A stretch of 64,000 nucleotides of DNA from Desulfosporosinus hippei DSM 8344 (GTDB taxonomy: Bacteria; Bacillota; Desulfitobacteriia; Desulfitobacteriales; Desulfitobacteriaceae): assembly GCF_900100785.1 (NCBI RefSeq), contig NZ_FNCP01000002.1, positions 248,001 through 312,000 of the forward strand, given 5' to 3'. This document shows, piece by piece, positions 34,200 to 44,094 of this stretch; position 1 is the first letter of the stretch; the number at the start of each line of letters is the position of its first letter. Both the position numbers and the translations under genes were made by a program. A model generated the notes under the pieces. It did not search any database and was not told the origin of the DNA. It worked only from the letters and a program-made list of their open reading frames with translations.

Positions 34200-34829
34200 A
34201 TGATTGGAATTGTGGATTATGGTCGAGGCAACTTAAGGAGCGTTGAAAAGGCTTTGGAGAAAGTTGGCTTCGAAGCAGTTATTATGGCTTCGCCAAACGA
34301 GCTAAGCAAAGTAAAAGGACTTATCCTGCCGGGAGTAGGGGCCTTTGCCGATGCCATGGAGGCCTTAAAAGTCGGAGGGTGGATTGAGCCATTAATCGAG
34401 TTCGCCCGCTCTGGGCGCCCTTTCTTAGGAATCTGTTTAGGGATGCAGATTCTGTTTGAGGTTGGGGAGGAGCATGGGGAGTACGCAGGACTTGGACTTT
34501 TAGCTGGCCGAGTGGTAAGATTTCCAGCGGGAAGGAAAGTTCCTCACATGGGCTGGAATAGTTTAGAGCTGGAACAATCCTCCCGATTACTAGAAGGGAT
34601 TCCCAATGAATCCTACTTTTATTTTGTACATTCCTACTATGCAGAGCCTGCCGATCAGGGGGATATTATTGCCACAAGTGATTATGGGGTTATTTTTCCC
34701 GCCGTTGTAGGTAAGGCCAATGTCTGGGGAGCGCAATTCCATCCGGAAAAATCAAGTCCTTGGGGACTTCAGCTCCTTACGAATTTTGGAAAGTGGGTGA
34801 ATGAAGATGATACTCTTTCCAGCCATTGA
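34200..34829 (+). CDS. hisH: Imidazole glycerol phosphate synthase glutaminase subunit HisH
   Basis: 209 residues. Class I glutaminase: GVGAFADAM oxyanion region, nucleophile Cys in FLGICLGMQ (about 80), and His/Glu in QFHPEKSS (about 182). Supplies ammonia to HisF. Starts immediately after the hisB stop and overlaps hisA by 29 bases. Confidence 0.97.
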   Translation: MIGIVDYGRGNLRSVEKALEKVGFEAVIMASPNELSKVKGLILPGVGAFADAMEALKVGGWIEPLIEFARSGRPFLGICLGMQILFEVGEEHGEYAGLGLLAGRVVRFPAGRKVPHMGWNSLELEQSSRLLEGIPNESYFYFVHSYYAEPADQGDIIATSDYGVIFPAVVGKANVWGAQFHPEKSSPWGLQLLTNFGKWVNEDDTLSSH

Positions 34830-35595
34830 TTTGAAAGAGGGAAAAGCGGTGCGCCTCTTACAAGGGAGGATGGAAGATTCAACGGTTTATGCAGATAACC
34901 CTGTGGATGTCGCTAAGGAATTTGAACGTCAAGGTGCCGAGTATTTACATATGGTGGATTTGAATGGTGCCTTTTCCGGAAAGCCAATGAATGACGAAAC
35001 CATAAGGAACATTGTCAGAAGTGTTTCTATGAGAATACAGGTAGGCGGTGGAATCCGCACCATGGAGCGGATCACAGAACTGTTAGAGCTGGGTGTTGAG
35101 CGGGTTATTCTTGGGACCATTGCTGTCAAAAATCCGGAGTTGGTGGCGGAAGCAGCAAATCGCTATGGAAAAAGAGTCATTGTAGGGATCGATGCTAAAG
35201 ATGGTTTAGTCGCGGTTCAAGGCTGGGCTGAAACAACCGAAATGCGAGCTGTCGATTTAGGAAAGGCTATGAAAGCAGTGGGAATTCAGAGTGTCGTTTT
35301 TACGGATATCTCACGAGACGGAATGCTCCAGGGTCCGAATATTGAGAGTACAGTACAAATGGCCATGGAGACTGGATTATCCGTGATTGCCTCCGGTGGA
35401 ATTTCTACGTTAGCCGATCTGAGCAACTTACAGGCCCAGGTGCTCAAGGGAGTTTCCATCGAGGGGGCCATTACTGGAAAAGCTCTCTACAGTGGGGCTT
35501 TTACCTTAAAGGAAGCTTTAGCGGCTGCCGCCGGAAAAGCTAATGATGAGAAGATTAAAGATATAGCACAAACAATTGTTGCTAAAGATAGCTAA
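34801..35595 (+). CDS. hisA: ProFAR isomerase HisA
   Basis: 264 residues. A (beta/alpha)8 barrel with [17 protein letters not shown] (catalytic Asp about 10), [12 protein letters not shown] (about 80), [15 protein letters not shown] (second Asp about 131) and [12 protein letters not shown]. The start may be 34801 or the next Met at 34807. Overlaps the end of hisH by 29 bases; hisF follows after 13 bases. Confidence 0.96.
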   Translation: MKMILFPAIDLKEGKAVRLLQGRMEDSTVYADNPVDVAKEFERQGAEYLHMVDLNGAFSGKPMNDETIRNIVRSVSMRIQVGGGIRTMERITELLELGVERVILGTIAVKNPELVAEAANRYGKRVIVGIDAKDGLVAVQGWAETTEMRAVDLGKAMKAVGIQSVVFTDISRDGMLQGPNIESTVQMAMETGLSVIASGGISTLADLSNLQAQVLKGVSIEGAITGKALYSGAFTLKEALAAAAGKANDEKIKDIAQTIVAKDS

Positions 35596-35608
35596 GGAGG
35601 GGAATGGC

Positions 35609-36373
35609 ATGTTAAGTAAGCGTATCATTCCCTGTTTAGATGTCCATGACGGGCGTGTAGTCAAGGGAACGAATTTTGTACAATTGCGTGACGCAGGAGA
35701 TCCCGTAGAACTCGCAGCTTTGTATGATCGAGAAGGTGCCGATGAGCTGATATTTTTGGATATAACCGCTTCTTCAGATAATCGAGAAACCATGGTAGAT
35801 GTAGTACGTCGTACCGCCGAGGAAGTTTTTATACCCTTTACCATCGGAGGAGGCTTGCGTACTATTGAGGATATTCGCCGCATGCTCAGGGCAGGAGCAG
35901 ATAAAATAGCTTTAAACACATCTGCAGTAAAAACTCCCAGACTCATTCAGGAAGGTGCTCATGCCTTCGGAAGTCAGTGTATTGTTGTAGCTATTGACGC
36001 ACGAAAAACAGCACAGGGTCAATGGGAGGTGTACATACACGGAGGTAGAACAGCGACAGGTAAGGATGTTTTAGAGTGGGCTGCTGAGGTAGAAGCTCTA
36101 GGGGCGGGGGAAATCCTTTTAACCTCCATGGATCGTGACGGGACTAAGATTGGTTACGAATTAGAATTAACTCGTGCTGTTAGCAGAGCTGTATCCCTGC
36201 CCGTTATTGCCAGCGGCGGGGTTGGAACCTTAGAACATTTAGCAGAAGGCTTGACTTTAGGGGAAGCCGACGCAGTCTTAGCCGCTTCTATCTTCCATTA
36301 TAAGGAGTACAGTATTCAGGAGGTTAAACGGTTTTTGGCGGAACGGGGAATCCTTGTTCGTGGCCTTGCCTGA
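35609..36373 (+). CDS. hisF: Imidazole glycerol phosphate synthase cyclase subunit HisF
   Basis: 254 residues from ATG 35609, set by AGGAGGGG 6 bases upstream; the frame is open into hisA but no ribosome site supports an earlier start. Motifs: [16 protein letters not shown] (Asp about 11), [30 protein letters not shown] (Asp about 131) and [12 protein letters not shown]. Makes IGP and AICAR, the latter returning to the purine pathway through PurH. Confidence 0.97.
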   Translation: MLSKRIIPCLDVHDGRVVKGTNFVQLRDAGDPVELAALYDREGADELIFLDITASSDNRETMVDVVRRTAEEVFIPFTIGGGLRTIEDIRRMLRAGADKIALNTSAVKTPRLIQEGAHAFGSQCIVVAIDARKTAQGQWEVYIHGGRTATGKDVLEWAAEVEALGAGEILLTSMDRDGTKIGYELELTRAVSRAVSLPVIASGGVGTLEHLAEGLTLGEADAVLAASIFHYKEYSIQEVKRFLAERGILVRGLA

Positions 36374-36440
36374 CATGGAACTCGATTTTCGAAAACTTGT
36401 GTAATTTATAAACCCATAGATACTTCCGATAAGAAAAGTA

Positions 36441-36477
36441 GATTAGTCGATCCTGATTCAGGACTAAATGATATAAT
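36441..36477 (+). promoter_or_regulatory. Possible internal promoter before hisIE, with small dyad
   Basis: A perfect TATAAT lies at 36472-36477, but no good -35 is seen. It is preceded by a dyad of TTAGT...ACTAA enclosing CCTGATTCAGG. The 172-base gap after hisF is large for this operon, so a secondary promoter is plausible. Confidence 0.35.
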
Positions 36478-36545
36478 TTGATACTTAGTCATAAGTAACT
36501 AACAAGCTTAAGTGGTTAATTATAAATGGAGAAAGGAAGATCCCT

Positions 36546-37217
36546 ATGGATAGAAATATAATTCAAGCTTTAGACTTATCGAAGATCCGCTGGGATGCTC
36601 AGGGCCTTGTGCCTGCCATTGTCCAGGATGTAGAGACTAAAGAAGTCTTAATGCTGGCATATATGAATGAAGAGTCTTTACGGCGAACCCTACTAGAGAG
36701 GAAGGCTTGCTATTATAGTAGAAGCCGACAATCCTTGTGGCTGAAAGGGGAAACATCTGGGCATTTTCAGGAGATCGTCGACATCAAATTTGACTGTGAT
36801 AAGGACACATTACTCCTCACTGTGAAGCAGACAGGTATGGCTTGCCATGAAAATTACTTCTCGTGTTTCCACTATGATTTAACTAACGAAGGGTTTAAAG
36901 AGATCGGGGAACCGGAGGTAAGACCTGAGCTAACACTGGGAAGGACTCTAGAACTTTTAACGGATGTTATTCACTCTAGGAACTTAGAACGTCCTGAAGG
37001 GGCTTATACCACCTATTTGTTTGAAAAGGGAATTGACAAAATCCTCAAAAAGGTTGGAGAAGAAAGTGCAGAAGTGATTATTGCTGCTAAAAATTCTGAT
37101 CCGGATGAGATAAGGTGTGAAGTTTCGGATTTGTTCTATCATGTCTTAGTGATGCTGGAAGAGCGAGGGGTCAGCGTAGCTGAGGTTAGCAGAGAACTTC
37201 TTAAAAGGCGGAAGTAA
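36546..37217 (+). CDS. hisIE: Bifunctional phosphoribosyl-AMP cyclohydrolase/phosphoribosyl-ATP pyrophosphatase HisIE
   Basis: 223 residues, two domains. HisI (1-120): DVETKEVLMLAYMNEESL, CYYSRSRQSLWLKGETSGH (zinc Cys and His, about 58-76), DCDKDTLL and a downstream CHENYFSCF. HisE (about 125-223): TYLFEKGIDKILKKVGEE with the metal-binding Glu residues SAEVIIAAKN. Carries out steps 2 and 3 of histidine synthesis. GGAGAAAGGAAG precedes the start. Last gene of the his cluster. Confidence 0.97.
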   Translation: MDRNIIQALDLSKIRWDAQGLVPAIVQDVETKEVLMLAYMNEESLRRTLLERKACYYSRSRQSLWLKGETSGHFQEIVDIKFDCDKDTLLLTVKQTGMACHENYFSCFHYDLTNEGFKEIGEPEVRPELTLGRTLELLTDVIHSRNLERPEGAYTTYLFEKGIDKILKKVGEESAEVIIAAKNSDPDEIRCEVSDLFYHVLVMLEERGVSVAEVSRELLKRRK

Positions 37218-37241
37218 AAGGGGATTGGACATTGAAAGCTC

Positions 37242-37271
37242 TTGACAATATTCATGTAGCTGGAATATTAT
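37242..37271 (+). promoter_or_regulatory. Promoter of the ileS T-box transcript
   Basis: TTGACA (37242-37247) and TATTAT (37266-37271) with an 18-base spacer, about 55 bases before the T-box structure. Confidence 0.7.
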
Positions 37272-37324
37272 AAAACAATATTAGGTTTAATCACTTGGAT
37301 ATTGGGAAAAATATTAACAACAAT

Positions 37325-37563
37325 GATGAAAAGGATAGTAACAAAAAAACTGGGTTTTTAGAGACATAATCCTAGGCTGAAAGATTATGACGAAGGGTTT
37401 TTGTGAAGATCACCTTGGAGTTGGGTGGCTGAAGGAATCTAAGCTGCTCCGTAGGCATGCGTTACATGTTTTAAGCGATTAATAGGTAGTTAACTATATC
37501 TGTTAATAAAAAGGGTGGTACCGCGGATAATCCGTCCCTAAGTCATTGACTTAGGGACTTTTT
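37325..37563 (+). ncRNA. T-box leader of ileS, specifier ATC (Ile)
   Basis: The T-box core AAGGGTGGTACCGCGG (37511-37526) is followed by an intrinsic terminator, GTCCCTAAGTC/GACTTAGGGAC with TTTTT (37534-37563). Stem I is recognised from the AGTA-type start near 37327 and the specifier context GTGAAG-ATC-ACCTTGGAG, with ATC at 37409-37411. Uncharged tRNA-Ile should favour read-through into ileS. The specifier agrees with the downstream gene. Confidence 0.93.
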
Positions 37564-37617
37564 GATGTTTTTATCCAGCATGACTAGGTCAACACATTGT
37601 TCAAATAAGAAGGGAAG

Positions 37618-40600
37618 ATGATGATGTCTAATTTTAAACCTCTTTCGGATCTGACGGTGGCTAAAAGGGAAAGCGAAATTGCAAATTCTTGGGATGAACA
37701 GGAGATACTAAGTAAAAGTATTCAAATCAGGGAAGGAAAAACACCTTTCGTTTTTTACGAAGGTCCTCCTACGGCCAATGGCAAACCAGGGATACACCAC
37801 GTTATCGCCAGAACGTTAAAGGATTCCGTTTGTAGGTACAAGACGATGCAGGGTTATCAAGTCAAGCGTAAAGCTGGCTGGGATACTCATGGTCTTCCTG
37901 TGGAAATAGAGGTTGAAAAGCAGCTCAAGCTTTCTAACAAGCAGGAAATTGAAGCCTATGGAATTGCTGATTTTAATCAAAAGTGTCGAGAATCTGTGTT
38001 TAGCTATGAGAAGCAATGGCGAGAGATGACCAAGCGCATGGGATACTCCATTGATTTAGATCATCCCTATGTTACCTTGGATAATAATTATATTGAGAGT
38101 GTGTGGTGGATCTTAGATCAATTTTTTAAAGCAGGTTTGATTTACGAAGGACATAAGATTTTGCCCTATTGCTCCCGCTGCGGAACGGGATTAGCTTCTC
38201 ACGAAGTAGCCCAAGGCTATAAAGTAATTAAGAGTAACACAGTTGTAGTAAAATTTAAGCGCAAAGATGTTCAGGAATATTTTCTGGTCTGGACAACAAC
38301 GCCCTGGACTCTTCCCTCCAATGTGGCACTAACCGTAAATCCTGAAGAGGTATACCTAAAGGTTAGACAGAATAAGGAGATCTATTATGTTTCTAAGACT
38401 CTGTCCCATAAGGTCTTGGGTGAAGAGTTTGAAGTAATAGAAGAGATCAAGGGAAAAGACCTGGAGTATGTGGAATATGAGCAATTGATGCCTTTTGTAA
38501 AGGCAGATAAGAAAGCCTTTTTTGTCACCGTAGGGGATTATGTAACAACTGAAGACGGTACCGGAATTGTTCATACCGCTCCAGCCTTTGGGGAGGATGA
38601 TTATAATACCGGACGCCGATATAATTTGCCGGTGCTTCAGCCTGTGGATGAAACTGGAAAGTTTGTGACCACACCTTGGGCAGGGAACTTTGTTATGGAG
38701 GCAGATTTAGAAATTATCAAGTGGTTACATGCTGAAGGAAAGCTATTTAAAAAAGAAAAGATGGAGCATAATTATCCACACTGCTGGAGATGTCAGACCC
38801 CACTCCTGTATTATGCTAAACCCAGCTGGTACATTGAAGTGACTAAGTTCAAAGACAAATTGGTAGAAAACAATAACAGTGTTGAGTGGTATCCGGATTA
38901 TGTCGGTGAAAAAAGATTTGGCAACTGGTTAGAAAACGCTAATGACTGGGCTTTGTCGAGAAGCCGATATTGGGGAACGCCCCTTAACATCTGGAGATGC
39001 GCTTGCGGACACACCACATCAATAGGCTCAAGAAGAGAACTAGTTGATAATGCCGTGGAGGCACTGGATGAAACGACCATCGAATTACACCGGCCCTTTG
39101 TAGATGATATTCACCTTAAATGTACAAAATGTGGCGGGACAATGACTAGAGTGACGGACGTTATTGACTGCTGGTTTGACAGTGGCTCAATGCCTTTTGC
39201 TCAGCACCATTATCCCTTTGAAAACAGCCAAAACTTTGATCAACTCTTCCCGGCGGATTTCATTTGTGAAGGAATTGATCAGACGAGAGGATGGTTCTAT
39301 TCTCTACTCGTTATCTCTACCTTTATTAAAGGAGTAGCTCCCTATAAGCGAGTATTGGTTAACGACTTAATTCTGGATAAAGACGGACACAAAATGTCTA
39401 AGTCTAAAGGAAATACAGTAAATCCTTTTGAGCTCTTTGATCAATACGGAGCAGATGCCTTAAGGTGGTATTTACTTCATGTTTCACCAGCCTGGATTCC
39501 GACTAAATTTGATATTGAAGGGCTTAAGGAAGTACAAAGTAAGTTTTTTGGCACTTTGAGAAATGTCTACGCGTTCTTTTCCTTATACGCTTCGACGGAT
39601 AAGCTGGATCCCCGGGATTTCTTTATTGCCCACTCAGACAGACCAGAGCTTGACCGCTGGGTATTGTCAAAGTATAACAGCCTTCTCCAAGGGGTTGAGT
39701 CAGATCTGAGTGTTTTTGATCTGACCAAAGCGGTGAGAAAGATTCAGGAGTTTGTTAATGAAGATCTTTCCAATTGGTACATTAGACGTTCGCGCAGACG
39801 TTTCTGGGAGTCAGAGTTAACTGACGATAAGAAAGCTGTCAACAATACAACCTATGAAATACTTGTGGGACTATCTAAATTAGTAGCTCCCTTTGCACCA
39901 TATATTGCTGAAGAACTCTATCGAAGTTTGACAGATGAGCTATCAGTTCATCTGGCAGATTATCCTGTTGCCGATTTAGGGCTAATCGACGAGGAATTGG
40001 AATATAGAATGGATTTGGTGAGGAACCTAGTTGGTTTAGGCCGGGCGGCAAGGGAACAGGTGAAAATCAAGGTGCGACAACCTGTCCAAAAGATATTGAT
40101 TGACGGTAAATATGAACAACTAATAGCATACATGCTTCCCTTAATTCAAGAGGAATTAAATGTTAAGGAGGTTGTGTTTGCCAAGGATTTGAACCAGTAT
40201 TTAAACTTTAGCTTAAAGCCTAATTTCAAAGTGGCAGGTTCCATCTTTGGGGCTAAAGTTAAATCATTAGGTAAGGTGCTGGCGGCCCTAGACGCTTCGG
40301 CAGTTGTGCCCAAGCTAGAGGCTGGAGAAACAATCTCAGTAGAGGTAGAGGGTGAGCTTCTAGACTTAATTAAGGATTATGTAATCACCACTATCTCGGC
40401 TAAAGAAGGCTTTACAATGACAGTAGAGGACAATTTATTTGTAATACTAGACACTACTTTGACCAAGGAACTGATCAATGAAGGCTATGCCAGGGAATAT
40501 ATCTCCAAGGTACAGCAGATGAGAAAGAACAATAGCTATGAGATGATGGACAGAATTAAGATATACTTTGATGGTGATGAGGAAATAGCTGAGGCTGTCA

Positions 40601-40725
40601 AATTATTCGAAGACTATATTAAGCAAGAGACTCTGGCCGACAGTATTGAGAGAATCGAGGATATGGGCTTAGAAAGGCAGAGTCTTAACGGTCATGAGAC
40701 AGGTTTGAAGTTGGTCAAATTATAG
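37618..40725 (+). CDS. ileS: Isoleucyl-tRNA synthetase, type 2 (IleRS2) with altered GXHH motif
   Basis: 1035 residues, the length of the eukaryote-like IleRS2 group (the common bacterial form is about 920-940). Catalytic motifs: PPTANGKPGIHH near residues 50-61 and KMSKS at about 592-596. The first motif, normally HxGH, reads G58-I-H-H61, so its first and third residues are exchanged. An editing (CP1) domain follows (TTTPWTLPSN about 225, GTGIVHTAPAFGEDDY about 320), with Cys pairs CSRCG, CRACG and CTKCG as probable zinc sites. IleRS2 enzymes are known to be mupirocin-tolerant, and the GxHH form has been linked to very high resistance. Three ATG codons in a row start the gene; AAGGGAAG fits the second or third best. 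Confidence 0.95.
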   Translation: MMMSNFKPLSDLTVAKRESEIANSWDEQEILSKSIQIREGKTPFVFYEGPPTANGKPGIHHVIARTLKDSVCRYKTMQGYQVKRKAGWDTHGLPVEIEVEKQLKLSNKQEIEAYGIADFNQKCRESVFSYEKQWREMTKRMGYSIDLDHPYVTLDNNYIESVWWILDQFFKAGLIYEGHKILPYCSRCGTGLASHEVAQGYKVIKSNTVVVKFKRKDVQEYFLVWTTTPWTLPSNVALTVNPEEVYLKVRQNKEIYYVSKTLSHKVLGEEFEVIEEIKGKDLEYVEYEQLMPFVKADKKAFFVTVGDYVTTEDGTGIVHTAPAFGEDDYNTGRRYNLPVLQPVDETGKFVTTPWAGNFVMEADLEIIKWLHAEGKLFKKEKMEHNYPHCWRCQTPLLYYAKPSWYIEVTKFKDKLVENNNSVEWYPDYVGEKRFGNWLENANDWALSRSRYWGTPLNIWRCACGHTTSIGSRRELVDNAVEALDETTIELHRPFVDDIHLKCTKCGGTMTRVTDVIDCWFDSGSMPFAQHHYPFENSQNFDQLFPADFICEGIDQTRGWFYSLLVISTFIKGVAPYKRVLVNDLILDKDGHKMSKSKGNTVNPFELFDQYGADALRWYLLHVSPAWIPTKFDIEGLKEVQSKFFGTLRNVYAFFSLYASTDKLDPRDFFIAHSDRPELDRWVLSKYNSLLQGVESDLSVFDLTKAVRKIQEFVNEDLSNWYIRRSRRRFWESELTDDKKAVNNTTYEILVGLSKLVAPFAPYIAEELYRSLTDELSVHLADYPVADLGLIDEELEYRMDLVRNLVGLGRAAREQVKIKVRQPVQKILIDGKYEQLIAYMLPLIQEELNVKEVVFAKDLNQYLNFSLKPNFKVAGSIFGAKVKSLGKVLAALDASAVVPKLEAGETISVEVEGELLDLIKDYVITTISAKEGFTMTVEDNLFVILDTTLTKELINEGYAREYISKVQQMRKNNSYEMMDRIKIYFDGDEEIAEAVKLFEDYIKQETLADSIERIEDMGLERQSLNGHETGLKLVKL

Positions 40726-40755
40726 AATCAACATGAGGATAGGGAATTACAAAAG

Positions 40756-40787
40756 GGAAGGCTGGAAGCTAATGCTTCCAGCCTTTC
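40756..40787. terminator. Bidirectional terminator between ileS and a convergent gene
   Basis: GGAAGGCTGGAAGC pairs with GCTTCCAGCCTTTCC around TAAT. It overlaps the last codons of the minus-strand gene ending at 40769. Confidence 0.8.
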
Positions 40788-41311
40788 CAGTGAAGTGCTC
40801 TCTTGATGATATTATGTTTTAAGTTGAAATCTTCAACTATAGTCTTTTTCCCATGAGGGTCAACCAACCACTCTTCCATAACCACACAATAAAAACCTTC
40901 AATCCCCATCTCCTGAGGAGTGAGTACTATCGCGCCGGGAATCGGTCTATTAGGGGAATAAACCACTTCCAAAGCTTGATGCCATGTCCAGCCAAGTTTA
41001 TCTCCAGATAGGTATTCCCACAGCTTGGCCTTTTGCCATGCTCCCGGAGCAGTGGGAGGCTCGCCCTGAATCATGGGATCAAAGCGCTTGTCCCATTTTC
41101 GCTCAATAAAAATAACATCTTTTGCTTTCCAATCCACAGGAGTGGGGGGGGCTCCCCTCATAAAAGCTTCCCAATTGTCTAAAGTTCCTTTAAAAGACCG
41201 TGCTTGAGGATTGTAACCGTATTCATCGGTTTTAGCAGAGGCAACACTAGGAAAAGAAAACAACATTATTAGAAGCAAGACCAGGAAAAGAGATCTTTGT
41301 TGGACTTTCAT
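40769..41311 (-). CDS. Secreted protein of unknown function, 180 aa
   Basis: From ATG 41311, set by GAGGGTGAG a few bases upstream; 24 more in-frame codons lie upstream without a ribosome site. A signal peptide is clear: MKVQQR, a hydrophobic core LFLVLLLIMLFSF and cleavage after ASA (about residue 25). The mature part is rich in Trp and Pro (GAPPTPVDWK, GEPPTAPGAWQKAKLWEYL, LGWTWHQALEVVY) and has a conserved-looking centre PRPIPGAIVLTPQEMGIEGF-like segment. I do not recognise the family. It probably acts outside the membrane. Confidence 0.75.
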   Translation of the reverse strand: MKVQQRSLFLVLLLIMLFSFPSVASAKTDEYGYNPQARSFKGTLDNWEAFMRGAPPTPVDWKAKDVIFIERKWDKRFDPMIQGEPPTAPGAWQKAKLWEYLSGDKLGWTWHQALEVVYSPNRPIPGAIVLTPQEMGIEGFYCVVMEEWLVDPHGKKTIVEDFNLKHNIIKRALHWKGWKH

Positions 41312-41678
41312 ACTCACCCTCCTCGTATAAATTACTTGTAAACCTATTGATCGTGAAAATATTATATAATTATTTCTGAACAACGTCCTAAGTAATAAAG
41401 AAAGTTCTGTCGATTAGTGTAAAGAAAAAACCTGAATAATCTAATAGTGACATAAATTTGTTTTGAAGTGAGATGGTTAAGTGCAGTGAAAGCTGGTTAA
41501 AGGTCATCGGAAATACCCGTGGTTAGATACAAATATCTAACCACGGGTATTATTAAACAATTAGCAAAAATAAATTCTGTTACGAAAACTTGGCGTTCAT
41601 CTCTAGTAGAACGAGTTCGCTGACAGTTAACCATAAAGATCGACGAAATCAATAAAGGTCAACGAAATAAATGTATAC
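41312..41678. other. 367-base gap upstream of the secreted-protein gene
   Basis: Apart from the 18-bp hairpin at 41512-41551, no gene or clear promoter was recognised. The part nearest 41311 is AT-rich and presumably carries the minus-strand promoter of the secreted protein. Confidence 0.5.
41512..41551. terminator. Perfect 18-bp hairpin downstream of the aminotransferase
   Basis: AATACCCGTGGTTAGATA (41512-41529) and TATCTAACCACGGGTATT (41534-41551) pair fully around CAAA. On the minus strand it is followed by TTTCC, so it probably ends the aminotransferase transcript; the T-run is short. Confidence 0.6.
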
Positions 41679-42980
41679 TTAAATAGCTTTACCAACCAAA
41701 TCCTTAAATCCCTGATAAATAAGGTCATAAAGATCTTTAAGTTCCGCTTCTTCAACACAAGAAAAAGCTACTCGAATATCAGTTTCCCCAAGGGAGATGA
41801 TCCCAACACCATAGTTCTCAAGTAAATGGAGGCGTAGAGCTTCGGGATCGACTCCTTTAAGTTTTAGGCACATGAAATAACCTGAATTAAAAGGATAGTA
41901 GTCCCAAGCGTCCTTATAATCCCCTTGATCCAGTATTTGTTTGACCTTAATGGCACGTTGTCTTAAGACTTCGTATTTTTCTCTTTTCTGAGTTTGAAAC
42001 TCTGCCGACCGAATGGTATTTAAAACAAAGGTTTGGGCAGGGTGTGATGCACTGGAAATTGTTCCTCTTAGAATTCCTTGAGTCTTTTTTTCCAGGCCGT
42101 CTAATACCGCGGGATACTCTGAACCAAAGGTTATAAACCCTACTCGAAAGCCCCACATGTAATCCTCTTTTGTAGCTCCATCAACTTTGATTGGCAGTAT
42201 TCTAGGATGAATATTGGCGACTCGCCCAAACATTGATTCCTTAATAGAATCCTCGTAGAATAATCCGAAATAGGCATCATCACTAATTACTACCAGATTC
42301 ATTCCTTGGTCCGCAACTTCTTTTAAAGCTGCAACGATCTCTGTTGCTTCTTGTTCTGTAGGGGTATAACCAGTCGGGTTATTCGGGAAGTTAAGTAATA
42401 AAATGGCTTTTCCGTGCTCTTTTTTGGAAAGCAGTGCTTCCTTCATGCCTTGGGTATTAAACGCCCCTTCCTCAGTAAAGAAAGGAAAAGTAATATTCTT
42501 CGCTCCTCTGCGGACTCCGAAAATAAAGTTGTAATTACCCCATAGTTTATCAGGCAATACCAGTGGATCGTTTTCGTCAATAAATAAGTCTGCGATAATA
42601 CTTAAGCCATGGGTTAAGGCATTAGTAACGATGGGGTTACTAAATGATTTATTGATCAAAGAAGGGTTTTCCTGTAACATTTTTTCGCGCCAAAGCTGTC
42701 TTAGCTCCGGCTTCCCTGCGGGAGGAGCATAAGGATAGAGGTCTTTGGGATCATAGTTCGAAAGTGTTTCCTGAATTAATGGTAAGAACATCGGATGATT
42801 TTGCTCCGTTGCAATTCCAATAGTTGCATTAAAGCGATGAGCTTTTTGCTTTGCCTCAGCAGTCTGCGTCAGAATCCCCTTAGGATAGTAGAGCTCTTTT
42901 CCAAGTGTTGACAATAACTCGTAAACATGGGGATTTTTGCGTTGAATTTCAATATTTAAGTCTTGGGCAATTTCATTCAT
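41679..42980 (-). CDS. PLP-dependent aminotransferase (class I/II)
   Basis: 433 residues, start with GGGAG 8 bases upstream. Fold-type I features: NALTHGLSIIADLF, LNFPNNPTGYTPTE (about 205), VISDDAYFGLFYE (about 240), the PLP lysine in VDGATKEDYMWGFRVGF (about 278) and the Arg that binds the substrate carboxylate in DIRVAFS near the C terminus. The substrate cannot be read from the sequence; relatives are annotated as aromatic, aspartate or alanine aminotransferases. It stands alone on the minus strand between two terminator-type hairpins. Confidence 0.85.
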   Translation of the reverse strand: MNEIAQDLNIEIQRKNPHVYELLSTLGKELYYPKGILTQTAEAKQKAHRFNATIGIATEQNHPMFLPLIQETLSNYDPKDLYPYAPPAGKPELRQLWREKMLQENPSLINKSFSNPIVTNALTHGLSIIADLFIDENDPLVLPDKLWGNYNFIFGVRRGAKNITFPFFTEEGAFNTQGMKEALLSKKEHGKAILLLNFPNNPTGYTPTEQEATEIVAALKEVADQGMNLVVISDDAYFGLFYEDSIKESMFGRVANIHPRILPIKVDGATKEDYMWGFRVGFITFGSEYPAVLDGLEKKTQGILRGTISSASHPAQTFVLNTIRSAEFQTQKREKYEVLRQRAIKVKQILDQGDYKDAWDYYPFNSGYFMCLKLKGVDPEALRLHLLENYGVGIISLGETDIRVAFSCVEEAELKDLYDLIYQGFKDLVGKAI

Positions 42981-43227
42981 ATTATTACTCCCTTGCTCAA
43001 TCTAGATGTCAATTTATAGTGAAATTTGTTATCAATCCTAAGCAACTAAATTGTACACTAAAATGGTTTTTTCCTCTACTATTTATCCTAAAATGAAGGG
43101 ATTTTTTGAATTAGTGGAGAAAACTAATTACTATATTTTGTGGAAGCGTAAACACTGTTTTTTGCAGGGGTAAGAAGCATTAACTTCCGAAATAGCCTTT
43201 TTGTGAGAGGATAAGTGTATTTGATCG

Positions 43228-43890
43228 ATGAATAAATCAAGATTAGATGGTTTAATCAAAAGGTGGCCGGCATTACCCGGAATAAATGGCAAAGAAGAAT
43301 TTTTTAATTCTGCTGTTTTAGCGCTACTATTACCTGTCAATGGAGATTATCATTTTGTCTTCCAAAAAAGATCAGCATCGATTCGACAAGGTGGGGAGAT
43401 TTGTTTCCCTGGGGGGAAATTTGATCCCACTAAGGACGCTGATTTTAAGGAGACAGCCTTGAGGGAGACTGTTGAAGAGTTAGGTGTTTCTCCAGAAAAA
43501 ATCAGTGTTATAGGCCCCCTTGACACTATTATATCAATAATGGGTACTACTGTTGACGCATTTCTAGGGGTTCTTGATATAAGTAGCTTGGATGAGTTGA
43601 ACATAAATTCTGATGAAGTAGAGAGAATTTTTTCGGTGCCCGTTTCGTATTTTGAAAACAATGAACCCGAGCTTTATCAGGTAAGTATTACTGCTCATCC
43701 ATCCTATATTAACCAAGCGGGAGAAGAGATTGTTCTTTTTCCAGCCAAAGAATTGGGGCTGCCTGAGCGGTATACAAGGCCATGGGGAAATATAATGAAT
43801 AATATTTTTGTCTATAAAGTTGCGGGAGAAGTAATATGGGGGATAACGGCCAGACTAATTAGAGATGTCATAGGAAAAATTAAGGCGTAA
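43228..43890 (+). CDS. Nudix hydrolase, CoA pyrophosphatase (NudL) type
   Basis: 220 residues. The NudL/CoA signature precedes the Nudix box: FQKRSASIRQGGEICFPGG (about 45-63), then the box itself with ETALRETVEELGV (about 77-89) supplying the catalytic Glu residues. Such enzymes split CoA and its derivatives into phosphopantetheine and 3',5'-ADP. The ribosome site is unclear (GAGAGG is about 16 bases upstream), so the start could be off by a few codons. Single gene. Confidence 0.85.
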   Translation: MNKSRLDGLIKRWPALPGINGKEEFFNSAVLALLLPVNGDYHFVFQKRSASIRQGGEICFPGGKFDPTKDADFKETALRETVEELGVSPEKISVIGPLDTIISIMGTTVDAFLGVLDISSLDELNINSDEVERIFSVPVSYFENNEPELYQVSITAHPSYINQAGEEIVLFPAKELGLPERYTRPWGNIMNNIFVYKVAGEVIWGITARLIRDVIGKIKA

Positions 43891-44094
43891 AGACTGACTC
43901 GTTTCTATCATCTTCCGCATATCAGGGGTCAATATTCGGTTGTTATTCTACATAAGTTATCCGGTTCACCTCTGAGATTTATACTATTATCAAAAACATC
44001 CTTAGAAGTAAATTATTATAGAACAGCTACATACCAAAAACAGACTCTTGAAATCCCCTTGATAGAGTGCTATGATTATATAAACTGTTGAAGG

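Noticed and set aside
35518-35946. 142-codon minus-strand open frame across hisA/hisF
   Set aside because: Shadow of the hisA/hisF coding strand; low-complexity Ser/Thr composition typical of antisense frames.
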